Below are positions 18,665-27,297 of a stretch of DNA of 39,438 nucleotides, in pieces. The DNA comes from a virus. A model generated the notes under the pieces. The model worked only from the letters and a program-made list of their open reading frames with translations. It was not told the origin of the DNA and searched no databases. Made by a program: the position numbers and the translations under genes. Every line of letters begins with the position of its first letter. Positions within the stretch are counted from its first letter, which is position 1. The stretch covers positions 1 through 39,438 of IMG/VR virus record IMGVR_UViG_3300036861_000235; one strand, written 5' to 3'.

Positions 18665-21475
18665 TTACCTGGCCCAGACCGGGGTTTTCCACAGTCGCAC
18701 GTCGGCGCCGGTCGACTGCGCCTTCACGATCCCGTTGACCGAGCGGATGACGGTGAACGTCTGCGGTGACGTGGTGCCGGCGATGTCGGTGACGGTCATC
18801 CGCTCACCGCCGATATAGATGTCGAACCCGTCTTCCGCGTCGGCTGCTGTCCACACCGGTCCCACTGTCGTCGCCACGGACAGGCTCGTCGCGGTGGAGG
18901 TGATGCCGGCGGCGAGCGCCGATCCAGCGGTGTCCCATTTCCAGGCGGTGCCGGAGACCGCGGATTCCCACATCACCACGTGATAGGGCGACTCGGGCGT
19001 GCAATTGATGACCAGATCATGCCCGGTTTTGGTGATCTGGTCGGTGGATCCCTGCACGATCAGGTCAACGGGATCCGACGACGCCCAGATGGGCAGATTG
19101 GTGAGGGTGATCCGGTCGCCGATGTCCAGGTCGAACGCGAGGTCGGACACCCGCAGGCCTGGATGGACGGTGATGGTGGGGAACCGTGCCGCGTCGACCG
19201 TGCCGAGGTGCAACGCCCAGCCGGCCACATTCCCTAGATCACTGTCCGCTTCGACGTTCACGTCGATCGAATCGTCATAACGCCCCACCCCATCCGGGTG
19301 AGACTGGATCGACAACGGGCCTTCCTCGAGCACCGCTCGATAAGACGAGCCGCCGGAACGGGTGGCGGTGATGTCGTTCCTCGTGGACTGGTCGTCGTCG
19401 ACCGTGTTGGGCGGTTCGGCGTACACCCCTGTGCCGTAGGGCAGCGTGAAGATCGCGGGGCGGTTGTAGAGACTGCCGAGGGTGCGATAGGCGACCCCGG
19501 TCATGCCCCGCGGTTCGTACAGGATCCCCTGATCGGCGTCGGCGCATTCCTGCAACAGCTCGAGCAGCGACACGGGCCGTTGCGGGCCCATCGCCGCTGA
19601 TCGTGGCGACACACCCGCAGCACAGGACGCGTCGTCGCCGACGATCTCACAATCAAGGTCTTCCTCGTGACAGAGCCGCTCAACCCGGTCCGCTGCGGTT
19701 TCGCCGGTGAACCCGTTGTACGCCAGCCCAAACGGGTCCATGGAGATGGCGGCGTCCTGGGTGACGGTGACGTGCCCGATGCTGCGCTCATCCGTGGATG
19801 TGATGAGCAACCCCACCGAGGAAGGCCGGCCGGCCGAATGGCTGCCCGCAACGTTGGCGGACCAAGACGCATCGACCGTGCCGTCCATGCTGACGATGCT
19901 GGCGATGTAGGAAACAGTCGAACCGGATTGGTTGATCCGCAGTTTGCAGCGGTGCCACTTGCCGTAGAAGTCGGCCGGGATGCTCCCGAACGCGTCGGAG
20001 AAAACAAGCGCCCCCGAGTCATCGTCGCAGGCAACCGACAGGCCCGTCGCCGTGCACAGCAAATACCACCGGGCGAGATTGTCGCTGCTGGTGAACACAG
20101 AGATCAGCTCACGGGCGGTCCCGCCGGGGGAAGTTCCCATGTAGAACACCCAGTCGACCCGCCACGGCACCGTCAACGACTTCGTGATCGTCGGGTTGCG
20201 CCCGTACGTGACGATGGTGGGGACCTTCCCGAACATCGACCCGTTCTGTTTCCACGTCGGCAGGTCCAGCGAACCGGGCGGCCCTTCCTGCGAAGCGGGG
20301 TCGACGAGGGTGGGGGCGTTGCCGAGCATCGGCGAACCACCCGGCAACCCGGATGCGAACCCGCGGGACTGTGCGGCGTCTTCCATCGGCCAGTACGCGA
20401 CGACCCCCTGGCCGGTGGCGTACTGGATTCGGGGTGGGGTTTTGGTGGGGACCCGGCGGGCCAGCGCCGACCGCAGCGCCGGGGAGCCCTGCCCGAGGCG
20501 TTGTGTCACCCCGGCGATCGTGGTGGTGGTTTGGGCGAACTGCCCACCCCTTATACCCGACTGCGGCCAGGACGAGGCTTCGCCGGTGATCCGCGGCCAC
20601 CAGTTCGTCACCCCAGACACGACCCGCATGATCGACAGGTTCGTGGCGGGGCCTGGGATGAAAATATTGTGCGCCCCAGGGGTCTTGACCCGTTTCAGCC
20701 AGCCCCGCATCCGGAAGTACGCGGCGTCCGCGTCGGCGACGTTGACCGTGCCGGTGTCGACGACGGGGATCCAGCCCCCTTCGTCCATGATCGGCGTGTG
20801 GGGGATGACCTCGTCTTCGTCGTCCCACGCCCAGTAGGTGAAGATGAGCAGCCAGTCCCCGGCCACAGTCCCCGAGTCGGTGGTGAGGATCGAGTCGACG
20901 TCGGTTTCGGTTTCCTTCACCGTGACCGTGCCGGACAGCAGCACCGACGCGGACAGGTAATCTTCCGCGACGGACATGGTCCCGGTCCGGGTTCCGGTCG
21001 CACCGGCACTGGTGATGGCTTCGTGCGCGGATCCCATCGCCGACTTCGCGTCGGTCCACGCGGCGGTGCCGGTCATGCCACCCGGGTAGGTGTACGTCGC
21101 GGCGGGGGCGGGGCCGGCCCACGCGCAGAACAGCCGCGCCGCCGACCACGGCGAGTCGACCGACGGGGCGAGCTGCGCGGTCTTGTCGACCAGGTCGACG
21201 GTGGAGGCGGCCCGCCAGTTCCGGCGCCCGGTGGACAGCCGGGCGGGGGTGTTCCGCCCCAGCTGCCCGTAATAGATGCCGGTGGGGTTGCGGGGCGCGA
21301 ACTTACCGGTGGTGGTCCGCAGCGCGACGGTGGCGCTGGACGGGTCGGTGTGGGCGCCCTCGTCCTGCCGGCCCCGTGTCACGTCGATGGAGTCGTCGGC
21401 GAGCAGGTCGGGGGTGGTGACGTCGGTCCAGTCGGGCAGCCCCAACTCGAGGCGGACGTCGCGGATGCTGGTCAA
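18665..21475 (-). CDS. minor tail protein (tail tip)
   Basis: 936 aa. The N-terminus (VRLELGLPDWTDVTTPDLLA, then residues SIDVTRGRQDE) is typical of actinophage tail-tip proteins following the tape measure. A jelly-roll/LamG-like segment (about 350-600, with GKWHRCKLRINQSG and repeated beta strands) is inserted before a C-terminal part with FTGETAADRVERLCHEE and Gly/Thr-rich strands. The TTG start overlaps the tape-measure stop (TTGA). Confidence 0.75.
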   Translation of the reverse strand: MTSIRDVRLELGLPDWTDVTTPDLLADDSIDVTRGRQDEGAHTDPSSATVALRTTTGKFAPRNPTGIYYGQLGRNTPARLSTGRRNWRAASTVDLVDKTAQLAPSVDSPWSAARLFCAWAGPAPAATYTYPGGMTGTAAWTDAKSAMGSAHEAITSAGATGTRTGTMSVAEDYLSASVLLSGTVTVKETETDVDSILTTDSGTVAGDWLLIFTYWAWDDEDEVIPHTPIMDEGGWIPVVDTGTVNVADADAAYFRMRGWLKRVKTPGAHNIFIPGPATNLSIMRVVSGVTNWWPRITGEASSWPQSGIRGGQFAQTTTTIAGVTQRLGQGSPALRSALARRVPTKTPPRIQYATGQGVVAYWPMEDAAQSRGFASGLPGGSPMLGNAPTLVDPASQEGPPGSLDLPTWKQNGSMFGKVPTIVTYGRNPTITKSLTVPWRVDWVFYMGTSPGGTARELISVFTSSDNLARWYLLCTATGLSVACDDDSGALVFSDAFGSIPADFYGKWHRCKLRINQSGSTVSYIASIVSMDGTVDASWSANVAGSHSAGRPSSVGLLITSTDERSIGHVTVTQDAAISMDPFGLAYNGFTGETAADRVERLCHEEDLDCEIVGDDASCAAGVSPRSAAMGPQRPVSLLELLQECADADQGILYEPRGMTGVAYRTLGSLYNRPAIFTLPYGTGVYAEPPNTVDDDQSTRNDITATRSGGSSYRAVLEEGPLSIQSHPDGVGRYDDSIDVNVEADSDLGNVAGWALHLGTVDAARFPTITVHPGLRVSDLAFDLDIGDRITLTNLPIWASSDPVDLIVQGSTDQITKTGHDLVINCTPESPYHVVMWESAVSGTAWKWDTAGSALAAGITSTATSLSVATTVGPVWTAADAEDGFDIYIGGERMTVTDIAGTTSPQTFTVIRSVNGIVKAQSTGADVRLWKTPVWAR

Positions 21476-24123
21476 CGAATGTCCCCGCCCTGCACCCGGA
21501 TCATCTTCCGGATGAGCCGTTTCAGGTCGGAGTCAGCACCCGTAACATCAATGACGACGCGGGTGGAGCCGCCAGCACCACGGGGGATCACGGCCTCGCC
21601 ACGGTGTAGCCACGCTGGGCCGGTACGAGACACGAATGGTGTGCCGCTGGCATAACTGAGCATGTTGCCGCCAGTGCGGACACCCCAGTTGAGGTGGATG
21701 GCCTTCATCAGCTTCCGCAGGTCCGACGCTACGAGGTTCACCGAGCCGTTGCCGCCGAACACGCCACCCAGCGACGCGAGGTAATACTGCTTCGCGAACC
21801 GCATCACCGACTGGGCGCCCCGCCCCACGTGGATCCCGGAGCGGGTGGAGGCGGCCTCGAAGGGGAGGCCCCCGATGTTGCCGGCCATGTGCGTGTACGG
21901 GTTCACGCCGATCGTGTAGGCGCCGGTGCCTGGCCTGAAGCCGAGGCTGCGGAAGTCGCTCGCGGTGGTGAAGTACCGCCGGTAGAGGGCACGCCCCGTC
22001 AAGGCGGCGTAGGGCAGCCCGGCGAGCCCTGAGCAGTCGAACCCGTTCGGTCCGACGCCGCCCCAGATGTACGGGTCGGAGGCTTGCGCGCGGACCAGCT
22101 GCTGCGCCTTACCGACGAGGCCACCCCCAGCAAACCCGAGGGTCATCCCGGCTGGGTCCCCGCCGATGGATTTGGCCCCGTTCAACGTGTCGAGGAATTG
22201 GGTTCCCAGCTGCCGTGCCCTGTCGGCCTTGATGACGTACTCGCCTCGAGTGAGTCTCGCGTCGACCTTGTCGATGCCGGCCGGGCCATGCACCGGTCCA
22301 CCAGTCGCTAGCGCGATCGGCTTGCCGGTGATGGTGAGGGACACGCCCTGCTGCGCGGCGATCTTCAACCGGTTCTTCATCTGCATCTTCACCGACACGG
22401 TCACGGTCTTGCCATGGGTGCGGTTGATGCGGTCCTGCAGATCCTTCACCGAATCTTCGGCGCCCTTAATGGCCTCCTTGGCCTTCTTGAAGGGCTTACC
22501 GAGGGGGCCGGGGAGTTTCGCGAAGACGCTGACGAGGTTCCCAACGCCGTGGATGATGCCCCGCACCACGTCAAAGAACAGGTTGGCGACGAACAGGAAC
22601 ACGGCCCGGAAAACGTCCTTGATCTTCTTGAAGTTGTCGATGATCAGTTTTGTGGCGATCCCGATTGGGCCGGTGAGGATTGCGAGGAGCAGCGGCCAGT
22701 TGTGCTTCACCCAATCAAAAGCCGTCTTGAATGCTTTGGTGATCGTCTTCCAGTGCTTGATGATCAGGAACGCGGCCCCTGCGATGACCACGACAAGGGC
22801 GACCACGGGAGCAGCGGCGGCGATGGTCGCCACCGCGGCAGCCCCAGCGGCGACAGCCCACGCGACGAACGCGGGAACCAGCACAACCCCGATCGCAATC
22901 CCCAACGCTGGGATGATCTCCCGATTGTCTTTGATCCACTTGGCGAGGGTGGCGATGACGGGAACGACCCTGTCGGCGACGATCGACGCCAGGATCTTCA
23001 ACGCCGGCAGAACAACGGTCTTCAGGACCCCACCCAGATCCTCGAAGATGATCAGGAGAATGGGGCCAACGTTCTGGGCCAGCCGCTGCAGCGCAGGGAA
23101 CAGCTGATCGCGGACGATTCCGCCGATGGTGACCAGCGCGTTCGCCAAGATGGGGCCAACAACCGCGATGAGCTCACGAACGAACTTCGCCACCCGGGCG
23201 ATGACAGGGGTTGCCTTCTGTTCCAACGGCCCGATGAACTTGCTGACCGCTGGGATCACCTTGTTCGCGATGACACTGGCGATGACGGTCAGCGCGGGCA
23301 GGAGGACGTTGCCGATCCGCTCGCCGAGGTTCCCGACGATTACCCGGAGTTTCTCCATCGGGTCGGTGCTCGCCGCGGCGGCGCCGCCGAACTCCTTACC
23401 CAGCTCCTTCAGGATGATCTTCTGAGCGTCGAGAGTCCTCCCCGACTCGGTGAGTTTCTTGATCTGGTCGGTTTGCTGTTTGGTGAACGAGACGCCAACC
23501 TTGCGTAGTGCGGTCACGCCCTTGATCGGGTCGTTAAGGGCCTTACCCAGTTGGATGGATGAGGCTTTCAACCCGGAGGAGGACACCTCGCCGTTGTTGA
23601 GCGCCGCGGTCATGTCGACGATGGCCTGCGACGCCTGGTTGAAGATGTCGTTACCTTTGCCGGTTTCGTTCCTGATGTTGGTGAACGTCAGGAGCAAGTT
23701 TTGGCCGGACTGGATCGCCTCGTCGTCCTTACCGGTCTTGTTCGAGATGGCAGTGGCGAGAGCACTAACCTGCCCAGCGGTGACCTTCGCACTTCCACCG
23801 GTCGACTTGATGACTTGAGCGGTGATCCGGGCGATCTTGTTCGACTCGCGGGCATCCGCGATGAACCCGGAAAACACTTTGACCGCGCCGATCGTGGCGA
23901 ACGCGGCACCGATCCCCACAACCGACTTGGTGAAGATCCCGCCGATGGCCCGGAACGGACCCGCCGTGGCCTTGGCGAACGTCGCGCCGAACACGCGGCC
24001 ATGTTTCTTGCCCTGCTGGGCTAGACCACGACCGGCCTTGTCGACGTCCTGTTTGACCTCCTTGCCGAACCCCGAAGTGTCGGGGCGGATCCGCACGAAC
24101 GCGGTGGCTATGGGGGTTGCCAT
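21472..24123 (-). CDS. tape measure protein with NlpC/P60-like domain
   Basis: 883 aa. The N-terminus ATAFVRIRPDTSGFGKEVKQ and a long helical region with Ala/Val-rich membrane-like segments (about 70-90 and 402-455) mark a tape measure. Near residue 690, DPYIWGGVGPNGFDCSG with a downstream His (YTHMAG, about 743) matches the Cys and His of NlpC/P60 peptidases, which would open peptidoglycan during DNA entry; the third polar residue is not clear. The length predicts a tail of roughly 130 nm by the usual 0.15 nm per residue rule. Confidence 0.85.
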   Translation of the reverse strand: MATPIATAFVRIRPDTSGFGKEVKQDVDKAGRGLAQQGKKHGRVFGATFAKATAGPFRAIGGIFTKSVVGIGAAFATIGAVKVFSGFIADARESNKIARITAQVIKSTGGSAKVTAGQVSALATAISNKTGKDDEAIQSGQNLLLTFTNIRNETGKGNDIFNQASQAIVDMTAALNNGEVSSSGLKASSIQLGKALNDPIKGVTALRKVGVSFTKQQTDQIKKLTESGRTLDAQKIILKELGKEFGGAAAASTDPMEKLRVIVGNLGERIGNVLLPALTVIASVIANKVIPAVSKFIGPLEQKATPVIARVAKFVRELIAVVGPILANALVTIGGIVRDQLFPALQRLAQNVGPILLIIFEDLGGVLKTVVLPALKILASIVADRVVPVIATLAKWIKDNREIIPALGIAIGVVLVPAFVAWAVAAGAAAVATIAAAAPVVALVVVIAGAAFLIIKHWKTITKAFKTAFDWVKHNWPLLLAILTGPIGIATKLIIDNFKKIKDVFRAVFLFVANLFFDVVRGIIHGVGNLVSVFAKLPGPLGKPFKKAKEAIKGAEDSVKDLQDRINRTHGKTVTVSVKMQMKNRLKIAAQQGVSLTITGKPIALATGGPVHGPAGIDKVDARLTRGEYVIKADRARQLGTQFLDTLNGAKSIGGDPAGMTLGFAGGGLVGKAQQLVRAQASDPYIWGGVGPNGFDCSGLAGLPYAALTGRALYRRYFTTASDFRSLGFRPGTGAYTIGVNPYTHMAGNIGGLPFEAASTRSGIHVGRGAQSVMRFAKQYYLASLGGVFGGNGSVNLVASDLRKLMKAIHLNWGVRTGGNMLSYASGTPFVSRTGPAWLHRGEAVIPRGAGGSTRVVIDVTGADSDLKRLIRKMIRVQGGDIR

Positions 24124-24410
24124 CAGCCCCCCTCGAGCAGGGTGAAGAACCGGCGTTCCGTGTCGGCCCAGCTACCGGTCGGCGTGTTCAGGTTCTTGTC
24201 GAACTCGTCGCGTTCCTTCTGGTCCGCACCGGCGATCAGGTGGGCGTAGATCACGTTGCATATCCGGCGTGGGGTCAGCCCGCCTCCGCCCGGCGCAACA
24301 ACTCGTCCACCGACATCAGCCCATCCGGGATTGGCTGCGAGGATGAGGATCCCGTCGAGTTCGCCGTAGTTGTCGACGGCCCAGCCGAGGAGTCGGAGGG
24401 CCGCCGGGTA
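24123..24410 (-). CDS. tail assembly chaperone T part (-1 frameshift product)
   Basis: The 95-residue -1 frame reads YPAALRLLGWAVDNYGELDG ... RRICNVIYAHLIAGADQKER, a standard gpT-like segment. It lacks its own start and overlaps the gpG-like gene, so a -1 shift near 24410-24420 would give a G-T fusion of about 225 aa. The slip region is GCC CGC CCT ACC; a Pro tRNA could move from CCT to CCC, but no textbook heptamer is present. The stop overlaps the tape-measure ATG (TGATG). Confidence 0.65.
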   Translation of the reverse strand, partial: YPAALRLLGWAVDNYGELDGILILAANPGWADVGGRVVAPGGGGLTPRRICNVIYAHLIAGADQKERDEFDKNLNTPTGSWADTERRFFTLLEGG

Positions 24411-24799
24411 GGGCGGGCGGTCAGGATCTCGATCGTTTGCGACACGACCGGGATGAGGTCGTCGCCTTCGGCTTTCTTGGTGGTGGCGTCGGCCTCGAAC
24501 CGGTCCCAGTCGTCGGGGTGGACGCAGTCGTGCAGCATGTCGTAGATCGCTGCCAGGCCCTCCATGTCGTCCGTGTTGGCGCCTTTGCGGGCGGCGTGCG
24601 CGAACCGCATCAGCGGCATCAGGCCGACCTTCTCCGCGACCCGGTACTCCTCACCGAGGAACGTGACCCGGTCGGAGACGGGGACGCCTTCGACGGCGGC
24701 CTGCACGTCGTGCGGTGACTCGAGCGGATTCGGCGGCAGTTCGATGCGGGGTGATGGTTCCAGGTCGGGGAGGGCCTCGAGGGCCTTCGGCTTAGCCAC
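24275..24799 (-). CDS. tail assembly chaperone G
   Basis: 174 aa. The middle part (FLGEEYRVAEKVGLMPLMRFAHAARKG ... AAIYDMLHDCVHPDDWDRFEADA) is a conserved gpG-like helical core. The GTG start overlaps the major tail stop (GTGGCTAA). Residues after about 130 are an out-of-frame reading of the T part and look low-complexity (SSSSQ). It works with the fusion to assemble the tail tube around the tape measure. Confidence 0.75.
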   Translation of the reverse strand: MAKPKALEALPDLEPSPRIELPPNPLESPHDVQAAVEGVPVSDRVTFLGEEYRVAEKVGLMPLMRFAHAARKGANTDDMEGLAAIYDMLHDCVHPDDWDRFEADATTKKAEGDDLIPVVSQTIEILTARPTRRPSDSSAGPSTTTANSTGSSSSQPIPDGLMSVDELLRRAEAG

Positions 24800-25379
24800 G
24801 GCTGGTGCCGGCGCCGTAGTGCCTGTACACGAACCCGGAGGTGGGAACCTCAGCGGTGAACTCCACCGGCAGCGTCGCGTTGTCGACACCCTTGCGGCGG
24901 TTGATCTCCAACGCGCCCGTCTGGAACGCCTGCTCCATCACCAGCCGCTCAGTGCTGTCCTGCGACTCCCAGCCGAGCATGCACCGCACCTCAGCACCCG
25001 GCGTCGGCGGCGTGTACGTCGACAGGAGGGTGGTGCCGGAGCCGGTGGTGGACAAGGTGCCGCCGTTAAGCATCTTCTTTACCGTGGTCAGGTTGATGAT
25101 CTGCAGCTCAAACGTCATCTGCACGGTGCGGCCGGTGGTGACGATGAGCAGCGGGTCGAAGTATTCAGCGGCGGTGATCTGGTCGGTGTCCACCGCATAC
25201 CGGAACGTGGAGCCTTCCTTGGTCACGCCAAGGAGGGACCAGCCAGACACGACGGACCAGTCATCGGTGAACACGGAACCGACGACAGTGTTCGTGGGGA
25301 GCGCGGACCCGATGTTGCCGTAGAGCAGGTATCCGGCGTCCTTGGAGAGGGTGGTTTTCGGGACGGTGTAGGCGGGCAT
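24792..25379 (-). CDS. major tail protein
   Basis: 195 aa, beta-rich (AGYLLYGNIG ... SGWSLLGVTKEGS ... VQMTFELQIIN). Place just before the G/GT chaperones, length and start with an aaaggaat site fit the tube protein. An N-terminal hydroxyl-rich segment and a Trp-rich beta core are present; no extra Ig domain is appended. Confidence 0.75.
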   Translation of the reverse strand: MPAYTVPKTTLSKDAGYLLYGNIGSALPTNTVVGSVFTDDWSVVSGWSLLGVTKEGSTFRYAVDTDQITAAEYFDPLLIVTTGRTVQMTFELQIINLTTVKKMLNGGTLSTTGSGTTLLSTYTPPTPGAEVRCMLGWESQDSTERLVMEQAFQTGALEINRRKGVDNATLPVEFTAEVPTSGFVYRHYGAGTSRG

Positions 25380-25422
25380 GTCCCACTATTCCTTTCGATT
25401 GGTTCCAGCCCCGAGGCGCGTT

Positions 25423-25518
25423 TCACCCAGGCCAGTTGGGTGCGGGGATCAGGAGATTGTGCCGCCAGACGCGCGACTGGCGTAGGTATTTAGCGGCGTC
25501 GTCGTCTCCGCCCCGCAT
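25423..25518 (-). CDS. short ORF overlapping tail-completion gene
   Basis: 31 aa beginning MRGGDDDAAKYLRQSR and ending IPAPNWPG. The first half overlaps the gp10-like gene in another frame, and there is no visible ribosome-binding site. It could be a small separate protein or the remainder of a frame-shifted C-terminus. It fills the space before the major tail gene. Confidence 0.35.
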   Translation of the reverse strand: MRGGDDDAAKYLRQSRVWRHNLLIPAPNWPG

Positions 25519-25828
25519 AGAGGGCGGAACGCAGATAGCGGCGGGCCGAGACGCGAGTGCCGTCAGGGGCTTGGTGTCCCTTTTCCTGGAACTTGTCCCG
25601 CGGGGAGACGACGTCGGCATAGATGCTTTGTTCGTCGCTGCCCATTTCCGGTCTGATCTCGGAACGCAACTCCCCGGTTTTCTTCGGGGCACGGCGTCTC
25701 GCCGATCGAGCAACCCGCTGAGCCCGCTTCTCCAAATCCAAGGCGACACCGCCGGTCGGGTCGTTCAGAAACCGATCCGGTTCACCGTGGTCGAACTCGA
25801 GCCTGAACTCCCGGCGTAGAGCGACCAT
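25490..25828 (-). CDS. HK97 gp10-like head-tail protein
   Basis: 112 aa. ARRRAPKKTGELRSEI (about residues 43-58) is the hallmark of the gp10 family (tail completion). The C-terminus is Arg-rich (GRRRRRR). It follows the connector genes in the expected order and precedes the major tail protein. Confidence 0.7.
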   Translation of the reverse strand: MVALRREFRLEFDHGEPDRFLNDPTGGVALDLEKRAQRVARSARRRAPKKTGELRSEIRPEMGSDEQSIYADVVSPRDKFQEKGHQAPDGTRVSARRYLRSALYAGRRRRRR

Positions 25829-26145
25829 CAGCCCTCGTTAGGCCCCACGACTACAGGCTCCGCAGGCTTCTCGTCGTCGAAATAGGCGACGAGCTCGTCA
25901 CGGCCCATGTCGTCCACGTCCTCCTGGGCGAGCCCCTGATCCAGGGCGTACGCGGCCCACTTGTCACGGGACGCGTTCTTCGCAGGCTTCTCCATCACCT
26001 GCACACCGGACGGCTCGACGTCCTCACCGACAACCAGCCCGAGGTTTTCCACCGCCGACGCGTACACGTCGTCGCCCTCCTGGTAAGCGTTCACACCGTT
26101 GACCTGGATGGTTCCGAGGGCGCGGTACTCAGCGCGGGCCGGCAT
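25828..26145 (-). CDS. hypothetical head-tail region protein with SAP-like tail
   Basis: 105 aa. The N-terminal strands (AEYRALGTIQVNG) are followed by a helical segment DKWAAYALDQGLAQEDVDDM, resembling a SAP/HeH-like helical pair often found in phage head genes. The start is ATG (TGATG overlap); a GTG one codon earlier is possible. Function unknown. Confidence 0.6.
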   Translation of the reverse strand: MPARAEYRALGTIQVNGVNAYQEGDDVYASAVENLGLVVGEDVEPSGVQVMEKPAKNASRDKWAAYALDQGLAQEDVDDMGRDELVAYFDDEKPAEPVVVGPNEG

Positions 26146-26468
26146 CACGCACCACCCAAGATCGTGTAGAGAACCTCAGCGGCGGTGCCGTTGATCGCCA
26201 CAGCGACCCTGCCGTTCGCGTCACCCCACTGGTTCGGCACCCGGCCGACCTGCTGGGTGCCATTCGCGACAGTGATCACCATGTCGGCGACGGCGAGCCC
26301 GTCCACGGTGTTGTTCGTGGTCAACGTCACCGTGTGGGAACCGGCGCCGGTGTTGCGCCACAACACGATCGACCCAGCAGGCACCGTGTCCGCGGAGGCG
26401 GTGCCGGTGATCGTGGCAGCCAGCGTCCCGGCGGGGTTAGCGACGGTTACGGCGGCATTGTCAGCCAT
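26145..26468 (-). CDS. small beta-rich structural protein
   Basis: 107 aa of Thr/Ala/Val-rich strands (TGTASADTVPAGSIVLWRNT ... GSHTVTLTTNN), consistent with a decoration or Ig-like fold. Its place between connector genes suggests a virion component. No specific family is recognised. Confidence 0.55.
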   Translation of the reverse strand: MADNAAVTVANPAGTLAATITGTASADTVPAGSIVLWRNTGAGSHTVTLTTNNTVDGLAVADMVITVANGTQQVGRVPNQWGDANGRVAVAINGTAAEVLYTILGGA

Positions 26469-26478
26469 CAGTTCTCCC

Positions 26479-27297
26479 TTATGCGAAGCCGGGGGTCCGG
26501 TCGGCGCCTAGCAGTTCCATCACACGATTAGGGATAGCGAAACCCACCCCGAACGGGGCCTCAAACTGGGCGACATCGAGCAGATCCGGGGTGGTTGAGT
26601 CGGCGAGCTGCCCCCGCTGGGTTGTCCACAGATGCCACAGCATCTCTTTGTCGGCCTGCACGTACCGGGCGGGGATGATCGATCGGCCAGCCTTGTAGAC
26701 CACGTTCCACGGCCCGTCGGTGAAACCCCAACCGGTGTTCAGCGACACCACCCCAGCGTCGGTGTCTACATCGAGCTCAGCAGTGGCATAGGTAGTGGAC
26801 GGGATGCGTACCGATGTCACCGAGGTGACGGACACGACCGGGAAGCGGGGCAACAGCAACTGCCCGCCGCCGGTGCGGACCCGGTCGGTGAAGGTGCGTA
26901 TGATGCACGGCCCGACAATCGACTCGACCACCTCAGTGGCCGTCTCCATGAACGAGCGGATCTCCTCATCCTGGAGGGTGCCCTGCTCGTTGAGGTGGAA
27001 CTTCGCGTCGGCGAGGGAGATCAGCGAGACGAACTGCCGGACCTCAACCCAATCGACCTTGCTAGTGGTCGGTGAGGTGGAGGTCCAGGCGAACTTGTGG
27101 AGGCCGACGGTCGCGGTGGCGAAGTCGACGTGGTAGACGCCGGTGGAATCGTTGACGGGGGTGAACGGTGACCCTGGAGCGGCTGTAGTCCCGTCGGGGA
27201 GTGTGACGGCGAGGGAGACGGTGGCGTTGCTGAGTGCCCCTGTCGCATCGCGTACTTCGTAAGTGGCGCGGTAGAGCTGTCCCAGGTCGACGGCCAT
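26479..27297 (-). CDS. head-tail connector with N-terminal Ig-like domain
   Basis: 272 aa. The C-terminal half, SLADAKFHLNEQGTLQDEEI ... METATEVVESIVGP, is the usual gp6-like helical connector (adaptor) sequence. The first 85 residues form an extra beta domain (DATGALSNATVSLAVTLPDG), an accessory Ig-like fold not found in the minimal family. The protein would form a ring under the portal. Confidence 0.7.
   Translation of the reverse strand: MAVDLGQLYRATYEVRDATGALSNATVSLAVTLPDGTTAAPGSPFTPVNDSTGVYHVDFATATVGLHKFAWTSTSPTTSKVDWVEVRQFVSLISLADAKFHLNEQGTLQDEEIRSFMETATEVVESIVGPCIIRTFTDRVRTGGGQLLLPRFPVVSVTSVTSVRIPSTTYATAELDVDTDAGVVSLNTGWGFTDGPWNVVYKAGRSIIPARYVQADKEMLWHLWTTQRGQLADSTTPDLLDVAQFEAPFGVGFAIPNRVMELLGADRTPGFA

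Noticed and set aside
19667-21655. Long 662-codon open frame on the plus strand
   Set aside because: It is antisense to the minor tail and tape-measure genes; composition is Arg/Gly/Pro-rich as expected for a GC-rich shadow frame, with no recognisable domain.
22414-23508. 364-codon plus-strand frame, Asp/Gly-rich
   Set aside because: Mirror of the tape-measure coding strand; no start signal or motif.
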